DNA of 64,000 bases. Source: CAIYOL01 sp964494805 (lineage in GTDB: Bacteria > Planctomycetota > Phycisphaerae > Sedimentisphaerales > Anaerobacaceae). A model generated the notes under the pieces. The model saw only the letters and a program-made list of their open reading frames with translations, searched no databases and was not told the origin of the DNA. Shown in pieces: positions 41,979 through 51,514 of the stretch. The stretch's first letter is position 1. Each line of letters opens with the position of its first letter. Location: assembly GCA_964494805.1 (NCBI GenBank), contig CAZBST010000001.1:372001-436000 (forward strand). Direction: 5' to 3'. The translations under genes and the position numbers were made by a program.

Positions 41979-42914
41979 TTAATCATAGCGGACAGCCAGC
42001 CAGTAGCCGGCAATTGAGCCTAATACGCCAAAAGCCACCATCTGCACAGGCAATATGGAAGTAACCGCATTAGAGAAAAAGACCGGTGGGTGGTGCTCGA
42101 TGAGATATTGTAGGGTATCACCCCTGACGTAAGTAATGACGACAAATCCGGTCACCAAAGCCGAAGCAACTGTTGGCCAGATATAGCTGGTGTCGAGAAA
42201 TTTCTTAACAAGAAAAGCTGCTATTCCAAACGAAACTAATACGGCAAAAACAATCTGCCCCGTCGCTGGCTGAGCCATAACCGAACCTAATCTGTAGTCG
42301 GCTATCTTAACGTCCTGAGCGAATATCCCAATGCAAAATTGAGCTATTAAACCTGAAGCGACCACGGCAAGTATACGATGGACGACGGACGATGAACGTC
42401 CTGCCTTCGCAGCTGCTTCAGCGGAGTGGGCAGAGACGAGATGCTGTGCGATGAGCACGCCGCCAAATCCGGCAGCGACAATAGCCAGCCAGAAAATCGG
42501 TTCCCATTTAAGCGATGCAAACAGCGCTTGACGCTGGACGAGGGTTGGGGCCAGCCGCATCAACGCTGCCATATTGCCGCCGCGCACCGCCCAGATAGCG
42601 AGACCGGCGGGTACCGCCAAAATACCGATTTCTCGACCATTAGGCCAGGAAAGAAAATAGCTAATAAAACCGGCTAAAACTGCCAAACCCACCAGAGCTA
42701 CTGCACCGCCGAGGGCAGGCACGGATACGACCCCGAACGGCTCAACCGGTGTTCCTAAAGGAGCCAAAAAACCTATCAGGATAATGCCAACCAGCAAGGT
42801 AATGGTTACCTTCAGTTTCACAGCCCAGGTGAGATCTGAGAACATACCTATACCTGCAAGAACACCTCCAAGCGACGCTCCTATTTTGAGAACAAGTAGC
42901 CAAGATAATTCCAT
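41979..42914 (-). CDS. Polytopic membrane protein (hypothetical)
   Basis: A 311-aa protein with about eight hydrophobic helices and short loops. Starts MELSWLLVLKIGASLGG and ends GVLGSIAGYWLAVRYD. No transporter motif was recognised. AAGGAAG precedes the ATG. It is divergent from purD. Function is unknown. Confidence 0.72.
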   Translation of the reverse strand: MELSWLLVLKIGASLGGVLAGIGMFSDLTWAVKLKVTITLLVGIILIGFLAPLGTPVEPFGVVSVPALGGAVALVGLAVLAGFISYFLSWPNGREIGILAVPAGLAIWAVRGGNMAALMRLAPTLVQRQALFASLKWEPIFWLAIVAAGFGGVLIAQHLVSAHSAEAAAKAGRSSSVVHRILAVVASGLIAQFCIGIFAQDVKIADYRLGSVMAQPATGQIVFAVLVSFGIAAFLVKKFLDTSYIWPTVASALVTGFVVITYVRGDTLQYLIEHHPPVFFSNAVTSILPVQMVAFGVLGSIAGYWLAVRYD

Positions 42915-43071
42915 AACTTAGCTTCCTTAATAGCCAAGATGGCCTATGCCATTACACCGGCAACAGGATACCACCTAAATCACCAATTATCAATAATCAA
43001 CTTGAGCAAAACATCTGACTTTGGTAAATTGACATTTTAGCTATAATAGGAATTTAATCTGAGGTTATTTT

Positions 43072-44349
43072 ATGAACGTATTGTTAATCGGTAGCGGCGG
43101 GCGCGAGCACGCTATCGCTTGGAAATTGGCTCAATCGAAAAATTTAGGCAGACTCTATATTGCTCCGGGCAACCCCGGCACAGCTCAGTGCGGGAAGAAT
43201 ATTCCTATCGGCGCCAGTGAAATTGATAAGCTGGTGGACTTTGTCAAACAGAACAACATAACTCTTGCAGTAGTCGGCCCGGAAGACCCGCTTGCAGCAG
43301 GAGCGGTCGATGCGTTTGAGGCAGCCGGAGTAAAAGCGTTCGGCCCCAGCGCAGGCGCCGCACAGCTCGAAGCGGACAAGGCATTTGCAAAACAGCTGAT
43401 GCGCTCCACTGCCATCTCCAGCGCAGAGGGGCAGGTTTTCGAGAGATTCGCCGATGCCAAAGCATATATCGCAAGCAGGGACGACCCGGTGGTGATAAAA
43501 GCAGCAGGACTTGCAAAGGGCAAAGGTGTTTTTGTTTGTGACGACCCTGCTGACGGCATTGTAGCGGCTGAAAAAATAATGTGCGGAAAAATATTCGGCT
43601 CGGCAGGTGACAAAATCGTCGTCGAAGATAAACTGCTTGGCGAAGAAGCCTCGATACTGGCTTTTGTGGACGGCAGAAATATTTACGTTATGGAGTCATC
43701 GCAGGACCATAAGCCCATCGGTGATGGTGACACCGGGCCGAATACCGGCGGAATGGGCGCCTACAGCCCTGCGCCGGTAATTACCGATGCAATGATAGAT
43801 AAAATCACGCGCGAAATTCTCGTGCCGGTGGTAGATGGTATGAATCGCAACGGCACGCCATATAAAGGTGTGTTGTATGCAGGAGTTATGATTACCGCTG
43901 GCGGGCCGAGAGTGCTCGAATTTAACGTTCGCTTCGGCGACCCGGAAACTCAGCCGATTCTGATGCGGCTAAAAAGCGATTTGCTGGAGGTTATGCTGGC
44001 GGTTTGCGATGGCAGGCTGGGTGATATTACGCTCCAGTGGGATCTCAGACCTGCCGTTTGTGTGGTCATCGCCGCGGGTGGTTATCCGGGAGAGTATGAA
44101 AAAGGAAAAATAATAACCGGCATAGCTCGGGCCGAACAACTTGAGGATGTTGTCGTATTCCACGCAGGTACTGCTGCTAAAAATGCAAGTCTCGTTACTA
44201 ACGGCGGCAGAGTCTTGGGTGTAACCGCTATGGGGCAGACTATAGCGGACGCAAAGGCAAGAGCATACCAGGCCGTAGATAAAATAAAATTCGATGGGGC
44301 CTATTGCCGGCGGGATATTGCAGACAAAGCGATAAAAAGGACGATATAG
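43072..44349 (+). CDS. purD: Phosphoribosylamine-glycine ligase
   Basis: A 425-aa ATP-grasp enzyme of purine synthesis (GAR synthetase). N-terminal MNVLLIGSGGREHAIAWKLAQS, ATP-grasp core VIKAAGLAKGKGVFVC and DGRNIYVMESSQDHKPIGDGDTGPNTGGMGAYSP, and C-terminal RVLEFNVRFGDPETQPILMRL. Length is normal. Start ATG follows GAGG. Other pur genes are not in the window. Confidence 0.97.
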   Translation: MNVLLIGSGGREHAIAWKLAQSKNLGRLYIAPGNPGTAQCGKNIPIGASEIDKLVDFVKQNNITLAVVGPEDPLAAGAVDAFEAAGVKAFGPSAGAAQLEADKAFAKQLMRSTAISSAEGQVFERFADAKAYIASRDDPVVIKAAGLAKGKGVFVCDDPADGIVAAEKIMCGKIFGSAGDKIVVEDKLLGEEASILAFVDGRNIYVMESSQDHKPIGDGDTGPNTGGMGAYSPAPVITDAMIDKITREILVPVVDGMNRNGTPYKGVLYAGVMITAGGPRVLEFNVRFGDPETQPILMRLKSDLLEVMLAVCDGRLGDITLQWDLRPAVCVVIAAGGYPGEYEKGKIITGIARAEQLEDVVVFHAGTAAKNASLVTNGGRVLGVTAMGQTIADAKARAYQAVDKIKFDGAYCRRDIADKAIKRTI

Positions 44350-44380
44350 TCAGTAGAAAAATTTAGAACTATACATTTAA

Positions 44381-47300
44381 ATGTTGCAGAAAATGGCGGT
44401 GAGTTCAAACAAATCTGCTAAAGCCGAAAACCGCAAAGGAATTTTTCGCCTCTGGCCTGTCAAGGGTCTGATTGTTATCTTTTGTTTATGGCTCGCCTTT
44501 ATACTGACAGGCAAGGTCCTGTGTAAAATCGCTCTCGACCAGATTGCTGAGCTGACCAACACTAAGATTACGACCGAATCGGTTGATTTTAACATTAACG
44601 GCTCAGTTCTCATCAAGGAGCTTGTAGTCAGGCCTGAGCAGCAGAAAAAATACGACGATACAATACTAAAAGCAGAAACCGTATATGCACGTTTCGGCAT
44701 AGGCAGTCTATTGTTATTACATCCTCGACTGAAAAGGATAAGTGTTAAGGATTTCCTCTTCGATGCTCAGCACGATTTGGACACGGACCGGTGGAATATT
44801 GCCGCATTTAGAATCAAGCCGCCTAAAGGTGCTGCAGGGCAAATCCCCGTCATTCGACTCAAAAGGGGAACGCTCCAATACAGCAAAGTTTCAAATGGGC
44901 GGGTCAAAGCTATTGCAGCAGTACCTATTAATGCAGGATTTACCCCGGCCCGAAAAGCTCGGGACGGCTGTAGGTTTAATATAACGACGGCTGATAGAGT
45001 TGGTCTTGGTAAAAGTGTTCTGACCGGATTTTGGAAGCCTGGCAGGATTACAATTAGCGGCAGAATCGCATCGGCCGATATCCCCGCCTTTGAGAAGGCT
45101 TGGACGATAAGTGCTCTCGACGCCCAGTTGAATTACGACCGCAGCAACGCTTACTTACTGAAACTCAAAATAGAAGATTTATACAGCAGGCATACCTACG
45201 CCGGTGATACTTTTGCTGCTGATAGGCAGGCGTTTTTAGGCAAGCCAGGTCTATTTACTGCTCTACAAAGATTCTTTAACAGTTACCGGCCTTCCGGAAC
45301 AGTTGCTATCGACCTCCAGGCCAGCGGCAGTTTGGAACGACTAAGCGAAAGTACATTAGTCGGCAAAGTTTATTGCAAAGATATTTCCATCTGCTACCGC
45401 GGCTTTCCCTACGTCATAGAGCAACTGGCTGGCCGGATAGACCTTACTGAAAAAAGCGCAGTCCTGAACAACCTGTGCGGCAGGCACGGTAATGCCAAGG
45501 TGGCTTTCAACGGATGGTCTGAAGATTTTGGCCCGAATTGGAAGTACCAAGTCAGGATTACAAGCGATAATATGGCTTTAGATAATGACTTGTATGAAGC
45601 ATTAAGTGCAAAGCAGAAGAAGTCCTGGTCTGCTTTCTCGCCGGAGGGTCTTGTGGCAATAGATTACAGACTCAGCCGACAGTCGCAAACCGAAGAAGAA
45701 AAGACTTTGTTGGTTAAACTGCTCGGCGTCGAGGCTGCATACCGCCATTTTCCTTATCCATTAAAAAATCTTTCCGGAAGGTTATTGTTTACCAACGACA
45801 GTGTAAATGTTTCGGATGTGATTTCGCAGGTAAGCGGCCGCTTGCCTCTGCATCTCTCGACGCAAGTCGAGGCAGCAGGCAAAATAACCTTAAACGGTAA
45901 AATAACAGCTTGCAGCACCAAGCAGCCACTATGTGATATCTCAGTCGAAGCAAAGGATATTCCTTTGGATTCAACACTGGTTTCCTGCCTGTCAGATAAA
46001 AAAAGTGATTTCTACAGCCGACTTAATATGAGCGGTTTGGCCGATGCTGATATAAAGATTTTTACACCACAACAGGATTCTGGCCCGACGAGTTTTATCG
46101 CCAATGTCTCTCTCAAAAAAACTTCTTTGAAAGCAGACGATTTTCCCCTGGTTATCTCCGACATATCGGCGAAGACTATCATTACGCCTGATTTGATACA
46201 AATTGAAGATTTCACGGGCCATTATAATCAGGTTTTGGTTTCACTGGCCGGCCGAATTTGGCCCGGCGATGAAACCCGGGAGCCCTCCTATTGCCTGTTA
46301 CTACACGCCGAGCAGACAGAGCTAAACGATGAGTTAATTTCTTTGATGCCGCAGCCACTAAGAAAAATCGTCTCCGAGCTGCAGCCGAAGGGGAAGGTGA
46401 ATCTCACCGTTGATTTGAATAAAACCGACGGAGGAAATGACCCCGACTATAAGATAACTGTGGATTGTCCCGGTAACAGTATTAACTTTGAGCCGTTTAC
46501 CTATCCCGTAAAAAATATTACTGGCCGGCTGACGATAACAAAAAATAGCATCACGCTGGAGGATATTACCGCCGCCACTGATAATACCCTGATAACATCG
46601 AACATCCCCAGCTTCGCCGAAGCGAAGCGAGATGAGTCGACCGTAAGAATTAACGGCCGAATAATACTGGCTGATGATGCCTTAAGCGACCGACTTAAGC
46701 TTTCAGCCGGTAACATCACTTTTACCGCGGATAGTCTCAAAATTAAAGGCAAATCTTTAACCAGTCTGAAGGCTGATACCTACTATGACCCTAACCGAAA
46801 AAGCTGGGTAACTAAAAACCTTGTTGCTGATTGCTATGGAGGCAGATTGGCAGGTAAATTCGAATTGAGACATTCGGACGAGGCGAATTTGGAGTACCTG
46901 TTACAGGTAGGCTTTGACAATATTGATTTAAAACAATTTCTTTCGGATACAAATCTCGAAGAAGCTCCTCGCAACAACCATACCACTGGGAAAATGAGCG
47001 GTGTATTAAGCCTCACCGGCCATACCGGTGAAAGCTTACCGTATATCGGCCGATGCCGTCTCCTGATAAACGATATGCAGGTTGGCACACTATCCCCGCT
47101 GGGAAAGCTGTTGTATGTATTAAAACTAACGGAGCCAAAAGATTTTGCCTTTGAGCAGATGCTTGTCGATTCATATATTAAGCACGACAGGTTATTTCTT
47201 GAACAGCTTGATTTATCCGGCAAAGCACTTGCCTTTAACGGCTCAGGCCGGATAGACTTGCAAAGCCGCGATGCCGATTTGGTTCTTTTTGCACGAGGCC

Positions 47301-47473
47301 GCCGCCTTGCCACCGCTGAACCTTCTATTTTGCAATCTTTGACCGAAGGCCTTGGCCACGGTGTTGTCCGAATGGAAGTTACCGGAAATGTTTATGACCC
47401 CAGTGTAACAACTACGCCTTTGCCGGTCATAAAGGAAGCGGTGAAAATTTTTGTCGCACCACGCTACCGTTGA
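44381..47473 (+). CDS. AsmA-like envelope protein
   Basis: A 1030-aa protein with one N-terminal membrane helix (GLIVIFCLWLAFILTGKVLC) and a long beta-rich body, as in AsmA/TamB-type bridge proteins that move or organise lipids between membranes. The start resembles AsmA (ALDQIAELTNTKITTESVDFNINGSVLIKELVV). Repeated ITLEDI/LKNLSGRL-type strands follow, and the AsmA-like C-terminal domain is at about 860-1000 (GRCRLLINDMQVGTLSPLGKLLYVLKL). Start may be 44381 or the ATG at 44393. It lies about 30 bases after purD. Confidence 0.8.
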   Translation: MLQKMAVSSNKSAKAENRKGIFRLWPVKGLIVIFCLWLAFILTGKVLCKIALDQIAELTNTKITTESVDFNINGSVLIKELVVRPEQQKKYDDTILKAETVYARFGIGSLLLLHPRLKRISVKDFLFDAQHDLDTDRWNIAAFRIKPPKGAAGQIPVIRLKRGTLQYSKVSNGRVKAIAAVPINAGFTPARKARDGCRFNITTADRVGLGKSVLTGFWKPGRITISGRIASADIPAFEKAWTISALDAQLNYDRSNAYLLKLKIEDLYSRHTYAGDTFAADRQAFLGKPGLFTALQRFFNSYRPSGTVAIDLQASGSLERLSESTLVGKVYCKDISICYRGFPYVIEQLAGRIDLTEKSAVLNNLCGRHGNAKVAFNGWSEDFGPNWKYQVRITSDNMALDNDLYEALSAKQKKSWSAFSPEGLVAIDYRLSRQSQTEEEKTLLVKLLGVEAAYRHFPYPLKNLSGRLLFTNDSVNVSDVISQVSGRLPLHLSTQVEAAGKITLNGKITACSTKQPLCDISVEAKDIPLDSTLVSCLSDKKSDFYSRLNMSGLADADIKIFTPQQDSGPTSFIANVSLKKTSLKADDFPLVISDISAKTIITPDLIQIEDFTGHYNQVLVSLAGRIWPGDETREPSYCLLLHAEQTELNDELISLMPQPLRKIVSELQPKGKVNLTVDLNKTDGGNDPDYKITVDCPGNSINFEPFTYPVKNITGRLTITKNSITLEDITAATDNTLITSNIPSFAEAKRDESTVRINGRIILADDALSDRLKLSAGNITFTADSLKIKGKSLTSLKADTYYDPNRKSWVTKNLVADCYGGRLAGKFELRHSDEANLEYLLQVGFDNIDLKQFLSDTNLEEAPRNNHTTGKMSGVLSLTGHTGESLPYIGRCRLLINDMQVGTLSPLGKLLYVLKLTEPKDFAFEQMLVDSYIKHDRLFLEQLDLSGKALAFNGSGRIDLQSRDADLVLFARGRRLATAEPSILQSLTEGLGHGVVRMEVTGNVYDPSVTTTPLPVIKEAVKIFVAPRYR

Positions 47474-47543
47474 AAAATAAGCGTCGCACGCCTGATAACA
47501 CTAACAACACAGCATTTGCGCAGCCGGTTAATTAAGATGCTGA

Positions 47544-48725
47544 TTACTTCAGTTCGGTTATTTGGGTAAATCGCACCAGAGCGCTTTCGGTTTGCGGATG
47601 CGGCTCAACTGTCCCGACTATGCCGACTTTTCGACCCTCAAATTTGCTTAAGTCCATCTGTGATGCCGGCCCCTCCGGCAAAGCGTAACAAACCATTTGC
47701 CCGGAATCGTCGATTATGCGGTAGTGCTTCAGCGATTCCTCCGGACCGTAAACTTTTGAAGTTTGAAATTGCCCTACTGCTGTAAATCCGCCAAGTTCGG
47801 GAATTTTTGCTAACTCTGCGGTGCGAGCATTTTCTATCCGCTCACAAATCTGCTGTAATTGTGCGTCCTGAAACTTGACTGCCTGGTCCACCGCCACAGC
47901 CAATTCGCAACGCCCTATCTGCTTAAGCGCAAATTTTGAGTAGTGTGCGGCCTTGCCGGCCTCTTTATCGTTGGCAAGCTCAGCCAGTGCTTTCTTTATC
48001 TCCGCATAATCCTGTTGAGTTATCGGCTTGGCTTGCTCGGCCTTGATTTGTTCTACCAAAGCGTAATACTCTTTTAGCTTTTTAGATTCAATGGAAGTAG
48101 TTGCGGGAACAACCGCGGCAGTATTAGCTTTGGGTTCGGTCTTTGGTTTAACAATCACCTCAACCTCGCCGACAGCACCGACCGGTTTGGTATATTCAGT
48201 AAGTACCCATAGGTAAGCGCCGGTCGGAGGAACAATTTTATAATAATCGTCCATCTCCTCGCCCATCAGATCCACTTTATCGCCCTTATTGAGTTCTAAC
48301 TGCACAGTCGTGGAGTGCATCGGCTTGAGCAAGTCGGAGCCGGCATAGACACGAACAGCGTTGCCCGTGACTATACCAATGCCGGGATTACTCGGCTCAA
48401 CGCTGACGTACTGTTTTGAAATCCAGGAAAAGCTGTTGGCCGGCGGAACTATGTGAGACCAGCTGTATTTGCTGGCGACCACCTTTACTTTGTCGCCGGC
48501 ATAGAGCTTGCCGCAGGGGTAGTAATTTGTGCCAGGCCCGGAGCGAATATTGACATTGTCCTCAGTTATCTCGGCAATGTAAGGAAAAGGCAGCTCTCCT
48601 TCCTCTTGTACGGCTGAAACAGACTCCTGCGGTGAAGTAGCGACCTCCTGAGCAAGACCGACGGACGCCACGATTATCAAACAAACGAGAGTAAAGAGGT
48701 TGATGAATTTGGTATAAGATTGCAT
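47544..48725 (-). CDS. Secreted protein with two bacterial SH3 domains
   Basis: A 393-aa exported protein. Signal peptide FINLFTLVCLIIVASVGLAQ, then an SH3b domain (VNIRSGPGTNYYPCGKLYAGDKVKVV, WSHIVPPANSFSWISKQYV) and a second, more divergent one (VRVYAGSDLLKPMHST, WVLTEYTKPVG). A Lys/Glu-rich helical region and a C-terminal domain (FTAVGQFQTSKVYGPEESLKHYRII, KVGIVGTVEPHPQTESALVRF) follow. ATG 48725 is used because GGGAGA and the signal peptide fit it. A cell-wall or matrix-binding role is plausible. Confidence 0.78.
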   Translation of the reverse strand: MQSYTKFINLFTLVCLIIVASVGLAQEVATSPQESVSAVQEEGELPFPYIAEITEDNVNIRSGPGTNYYPCGKLYAGDKVKVVASKYSWSHIVPPANSFSWISKQYVSVEPSNPGIGIVTGNAVRVYAGSDLLKPMHSTTVQLELNKGDKVDLMGEEMDDYYKIVPPTGAYLWVLTEYTKPVGAVGEVEVIVKPKTEPKANTAAVVPATTSIESKKLKEYYALVEQIKAEQAKPITQQDYAEIKKALAELANDKEAGKAAHYSKFALKQIGRCELAVAVDQAVKFQDAQLQQICERIENARTAELAKIPELGGFTAVGQFQTSKVYGPEESLKHYRIIDDSGQMVCYALPEGPASQMDLSKFEGRKVGIVGTVEPHPQTESALVRFTQITELK

Positions 48726-48890
48726 TTTTCTGTCTCCCAAAAAGAGCTTCTTTCTAAAAAACAACCAAAACTATTCTACGGTCCTCAAATTAGCACCCGT
48801 CTTGGCAATTGTCAACTTTTTTCTCGTCCAAATATTACTTTAAATCACTATGGCAGACAGCAGATAGAAAAAGGCTGATAAATGCCCGTT

Positions 48891-50087
48891 CTATTTTTTT
48901 TGCAATTTGGCGAGCTCATCGTTGCACATTTTCACCTGTCCGGGGTCGGAAAGCTTTTGGGCTGCGGCCCGCAGGTGCTTTATCGCCAGCTCCGGCTTAT
49001 GGAGATAACGTGAATACAATATGCCCACCATCAGCTCCACCTGCTCAACATATTCGTAGTTGCTGTAGTGAGTTAAAAACTTTTCGTAGGCTTGTGCAGA
49101 TTCAGCGTGTTTGCTCCCACTGGTAAGCTGATTGGCAATATCCAGCAGATGCTGGCGCGGTAGAATCTGCTCATTATCAAGCTCGATAAGCTCCAGATAA
49201 GTTTTAGCGGCGGCAGGCAGATTGTGCTGCAGTATTCGACTGGCGATTTCGCTGCGGAGCTGCTTGATTTTCTCCTCTCGCTGCTGCTCGGCGGCCGATT
49301 TCTTAATCTCTTTTACCTTTATTCGCTTGGCTGTTGGCTGGCTGGCAAAGGGGTCATAACCACTTGAGACAACATCGCGATAACGACGACGCTGGTTCCA
49401 TCGTTTTATCATCGCCCATAAATCGAAACGGCTGCCGCCAATCAAACCGGCTGCGAGCATAATCAACATAGCTGCGATTCCGAAGGCATATCCTGCCAGA
49501 TGGGCACTATATGCAATCGCATCAGGTGAAAATCTCGGTTCGACAATATTGTCCCAGACAATCAACTTAAAGGCGATAAAGTATAATGCTGAAATCTCAA
49601 AAGTATCAATAAAGTAGAAAAACCAGTAAAAAACCGTAATTAGCGTCTGCGGAAACAGAACCAGATAGGCGCCCGTAACAGCAGCCACGGCTCCGCTGGC
49701 ACCGATAACAGGGTTACTGTTCAGTAGTGTATGGCCTATTCCGCTGAATACCGCACCTGCCAGATAAAGACACACATACCCAATATGACCGAGCTTGTCG
49801 TTGATATTATTACCGAACAGATACAAAAAGAACATATTACCGGCAATGTGCATGATACTGCTGTGCAGAAAGGCATAGCTTACAAACTGCCACAAATGCG
49901 GATGAAGGGGGGTGAGCATAAATGGTAGTGCCGCAGGCCGAAGAATCTCCCCCACTCCCGTCAATGGATTTCTATGAGGCCAGTATGTCAGCAGAAAAAA
50001 TAGTGCGTTGGTAACTATCAGGGCGTAATTCGCGTATGGTGTCCGCCAGGGTCGAATACTTGTCCGAATGGGTAATATAAACAGCAT
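48891..50087 (-). CDS. Rhomboid-family intramembrane serine protease with C-terminal helical repeat
   Basis: A 398-aa protein. Residues about 20-215 form a six-helix rhomboid: HLWQFVSYAFLHSSIMHIAGNMFFLYLFG, catalytic Ser in VIGASGAVAAVTG (S131) and catalytic His in YSAHLAGYAFG (H196). The remaining 180 residues are a cytoplasmic tail with a basic linker and TPR-like helices. The substrate is unknown. The gene is preceded by a promoter, a structured leader of about 130 nucleotides and an intrinsic terminator, so it may be controlled by attenuation. Confidence 0.9.
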   Translation of the reverse strand: MLFILPIRTSIRPWRTPYANYALIVTNALFFLLTYWPHRNPLTGVGEILRPAALPFMLTPLHPHLWQFVSYAFLHSSIMHIAGNMFFLYLFGNNINDKLGHIGYVCLYLAGAVFSGIGHTLLNSNPVIGASGAVAAVTGAYLVLFPQTLITVFYWFFYFIDTFEISALYFIAFKLIVWDNIVEPRFSPDAIAYSAHLAGYAFGIAAMLIMLAAGLIGGSRFDLWAMIKRWNQRRRYRDVVSSGYDPFASQPTAKRIKVKEIKKSAAEQQREEKIKQLRSEIASRILQHNLPAAAKTYLELIELDNEQILPRQHLLDIANQLTSGSKHAESAQAYEKFLTHYSNYEYVEQVELMVGILYSRYLHKPELAIKHLRAAAQKLSDPGQVKMCNDELAKLQKK

Positions 50088-50164
50088 AATCTAAACTACC
50101 AATTTTAAGATTGAACTCAAAGGCTGGCTTATTGTAATGGCAGAGAAAGGCTGTGACAAGATAT

Positions 50165-50190
50165 AAAAAAAGGGCGGCACACGCCGTCCC
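50165..50190 (-). terminator. Intrinsic terminator before the rhomboid gene
   Basis: Minus strand: GGGACGGC and GCCGCCC pair around GTGT (one bulge), followed by T7. It sits between the leader promoter and the rhomboid start codon. Confidence 0.75.
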
Positions 50191-50296
50191 ACTTGGGAAA
50201 GATAGTTTATAGGTAATTTCCTCCCCAGCGGAAAGCATCAGCAGTTGGCACACCCATTTGCACTACCCGGCTTCCCCCCAGCCGGTCTTTTATCTA
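50165..50296 (-). ncRNA. Structured leader RNA or small RNA upstream of the rhomboid gene
   Basis: On the minus strand a promoter predicts transcription from about 50295. The RNA begins with a stem CCGGCT-GGGGGGA-AGCCGG (50267-50285), continues through a region with GGAAA/TTTCC pairing, and ends with a GC-rich hairpin GGGACGGC-GTGT-GCCGCCC followed by seven T (50165-50190). The rhomboid ATG lies 78 bases further on. This is the layout of a transcription attenuator or a stand-alone small RNA. No known riboswitch class was recognised. Confidence 0.45.
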
Positions 50297-50301
50297 ATAA
50301 A

Positions 50302-50330
50302 AGTATAAAAATAAAACAGTGCTAAGCCAA
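50302..50330 (-). promoter_or_regulatory. Promoter of the rhomboid leader RNA
   Basis: Minus strand: TTGGCT (50325-50330), a 17-base spacer and TATACT (50302-50307). Good match to sigma-70 consensus, with transcription expected to start near 50295. Confidence 0.6.
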
Positions 50331-50410
50331 ACTTTGGAGCAAAAAAAACTTTATTTTTTCTCAAGGTAGTGTTAATCATTGTGTTTTAATAGAGTTGTGA
50401 GTAGCGCAAA

Positions 50411-51472
50411 ATGGATGCCGGAATAATAAAAAAACGCATCAAGGCGATTCGTTACCAGTTGAAGAAAAAGCGGATAAAATCTCTTTTGGTAACAAAACCT
50501 GCCAACGTAACTTATATAACCGGCTTTTTAGGGGACGATAGCTGGGCTCTGTTTACCAAAGGCCGTGTCTATCTTTTAACCGACAGCAGATACACTGAAC
50601 AGGCAAAAAAAGAATGCCCCCTCTGCAGGATAATCGAGCGGAAAGGGCTGATGGCCGAGGCGGCGGCCGAACTGCTGAAAAAACTGAAATCGCTGCGTTC
50701 GGTAGTTGTCGAAAAGTCCACTTCGCTTGCTGCTTTCGAAGCATTAAAAAAGCGTGCTAAGGGTCGGATTAAGGCGGTTGCGGATATTATTGAATCTGCC
50801 CGCAGTATCAAAGATAAAAGTGAAGTTGCAGCTATCGGTGCCGCGGCCCGAATCGCCGCACAGGCCTTCAGGCAAACTGTTAAATACGTAAAGCCCGGCA
50901 TAACCGAAAACGAATTGGCTGGCAGGCTGGATTTTCAAATTCGCAAAGCCGGTGCCGCAAATAGTTTCGAGGCAATCGTTGCCTTCGGCCCGAATGCATC
51001 ACGTCCTCATCATCGGCCGGCCTCCAGAAAGCTCAAGAAAAATGATACGGTCCTTATCGATTTCGGCGTCAGATTCAAAGGTTACTGCTGCGACATAACC
51101 AGATCTTTCTCCGTTGGCAGGCCGAATCCATTTTATAAAAAGGTCTGCGTCACCGTGCAGCAGGCACAAGCCGCCGCTCTCAAAATGATAAGACCCGGCG
51201 TCGCAGCAAAAAAGGTCGATGCTGCCGCAAGGAAAGTTATTCGCAAAAATGGTCTGCCCGTTTATGGCCACGGCACAGGCCACGGCCTCGGTCTGGAAGT
51301 CCACGAGCAGCCCATCATTTCAGCCGACAGCAAAGCTAAATTACAGCCGGGAATGGTTTTCACAATTGAGCCCGCCGTCTATATCCCCGGCAAACTCGGC
51401 GTCCGAATTGAAGATGATTGTCTAGTAACCAAAACCGGCTGCAAAGTCCTGACACGCTCCTGCCCGCATTGA
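50411..51472 (+). CDS. M24-family Xaa-Pro aminopeptidase
   Basis: A 353-aa creatinase/aminopeptidase-P-type metallopeptidase. The N-terminal domain starts IKAIRYQLKKKRIKSLLVTKPANVTYITGF. The C-terminal pita-bread domain has the metal ligands: Asp in VLIDFGVRFKGYCCDITRSF (two Asp), His in GHGTGHGLGLEVHEQP and Glu in MVFTIEPAVYIPG and RIEDDCLV. All five ligands are present. It removes N-terminal residues before proline, in the cytoplasm. It is followed by the thiC promoter. Confidence 0.93.
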   Translation: MDAGIIKKRIKAIRYQLKKKRIKSLLVTKPANVTYITGFLGDDSWALFTKGRVYLLTDSRYTEQAKKECPLCRIIERKGLMAEAAAELLKKLKSLRSVVVEKSTSLAAFEALKKRAKGRIKAVADIIESARSIKDKSEVAAIGAAARIAAQAFRQTVKYVKPGITENELAGRLDFQIRKAGAANSFEAIVAFGPNASRPHHRPASRKLKKNDTVLIDFGVRFKGYCCDITRSFSVGRPNPFYKKVCVTVQQAQAAALKMIRPGVAAKKVDAAARKVIRKNGLPVYGHGTGHGLGLEVHEQPIISADSKAKLQPGMVFTIEPAVYIPGKLGVRIEDDCLVTKTGCKVLTRSCPH

Positions 51473-51479
51473 ATTTCAC

Positions 51480-51507
51480 TTGACTGTTCCAGATAACCTG
51501 CTATAAT
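51480..51507 (+). promoter_or_regulatory. Promoter of the thiC transcript
   Basis: TTGACT (51480-51485), a 16-base spacer and perfect TATAAT (51502-51507). The predicted start of transcription is about 51514, at the first base pairs of the TPP riboswitch. Confidence 0.8.
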
Positions 51508-51514
51508 AAATCCG

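Larger units (their letters stand above)
50088..50410. other. Divergent region between rhomboid and M24 peptidase genes
   Basis: This 323-base gap contains the leader RNA, its promoter and its terminator on the minus strand (separate entries). The right part, 50331-50410, is AT-rich and should hold the plus-strand promoter of the peptidase gene, but no clear consensus was found. Confidence 0.5.

Noticed and set aside
43029..43047. TTGACA and TATAAT before purD as a single promoter
   Set aside because: They are about 7 bases apart, far too close to form one sigma-70 promoter.
49972..50253. 93-aa minus-strand frame overlapping the rhomboid leader
   Set aside because: It overlaps the leader RNA terminator and the rhomboid start; the structure and promoter explain the region better.
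50165..50330. c-di-GMP, SAM or cobalamin riboswitch before the rhomboid gene
   Set aside because: None of the conserved blocks of these classes is present; kept only as an unassigned leader RNA.
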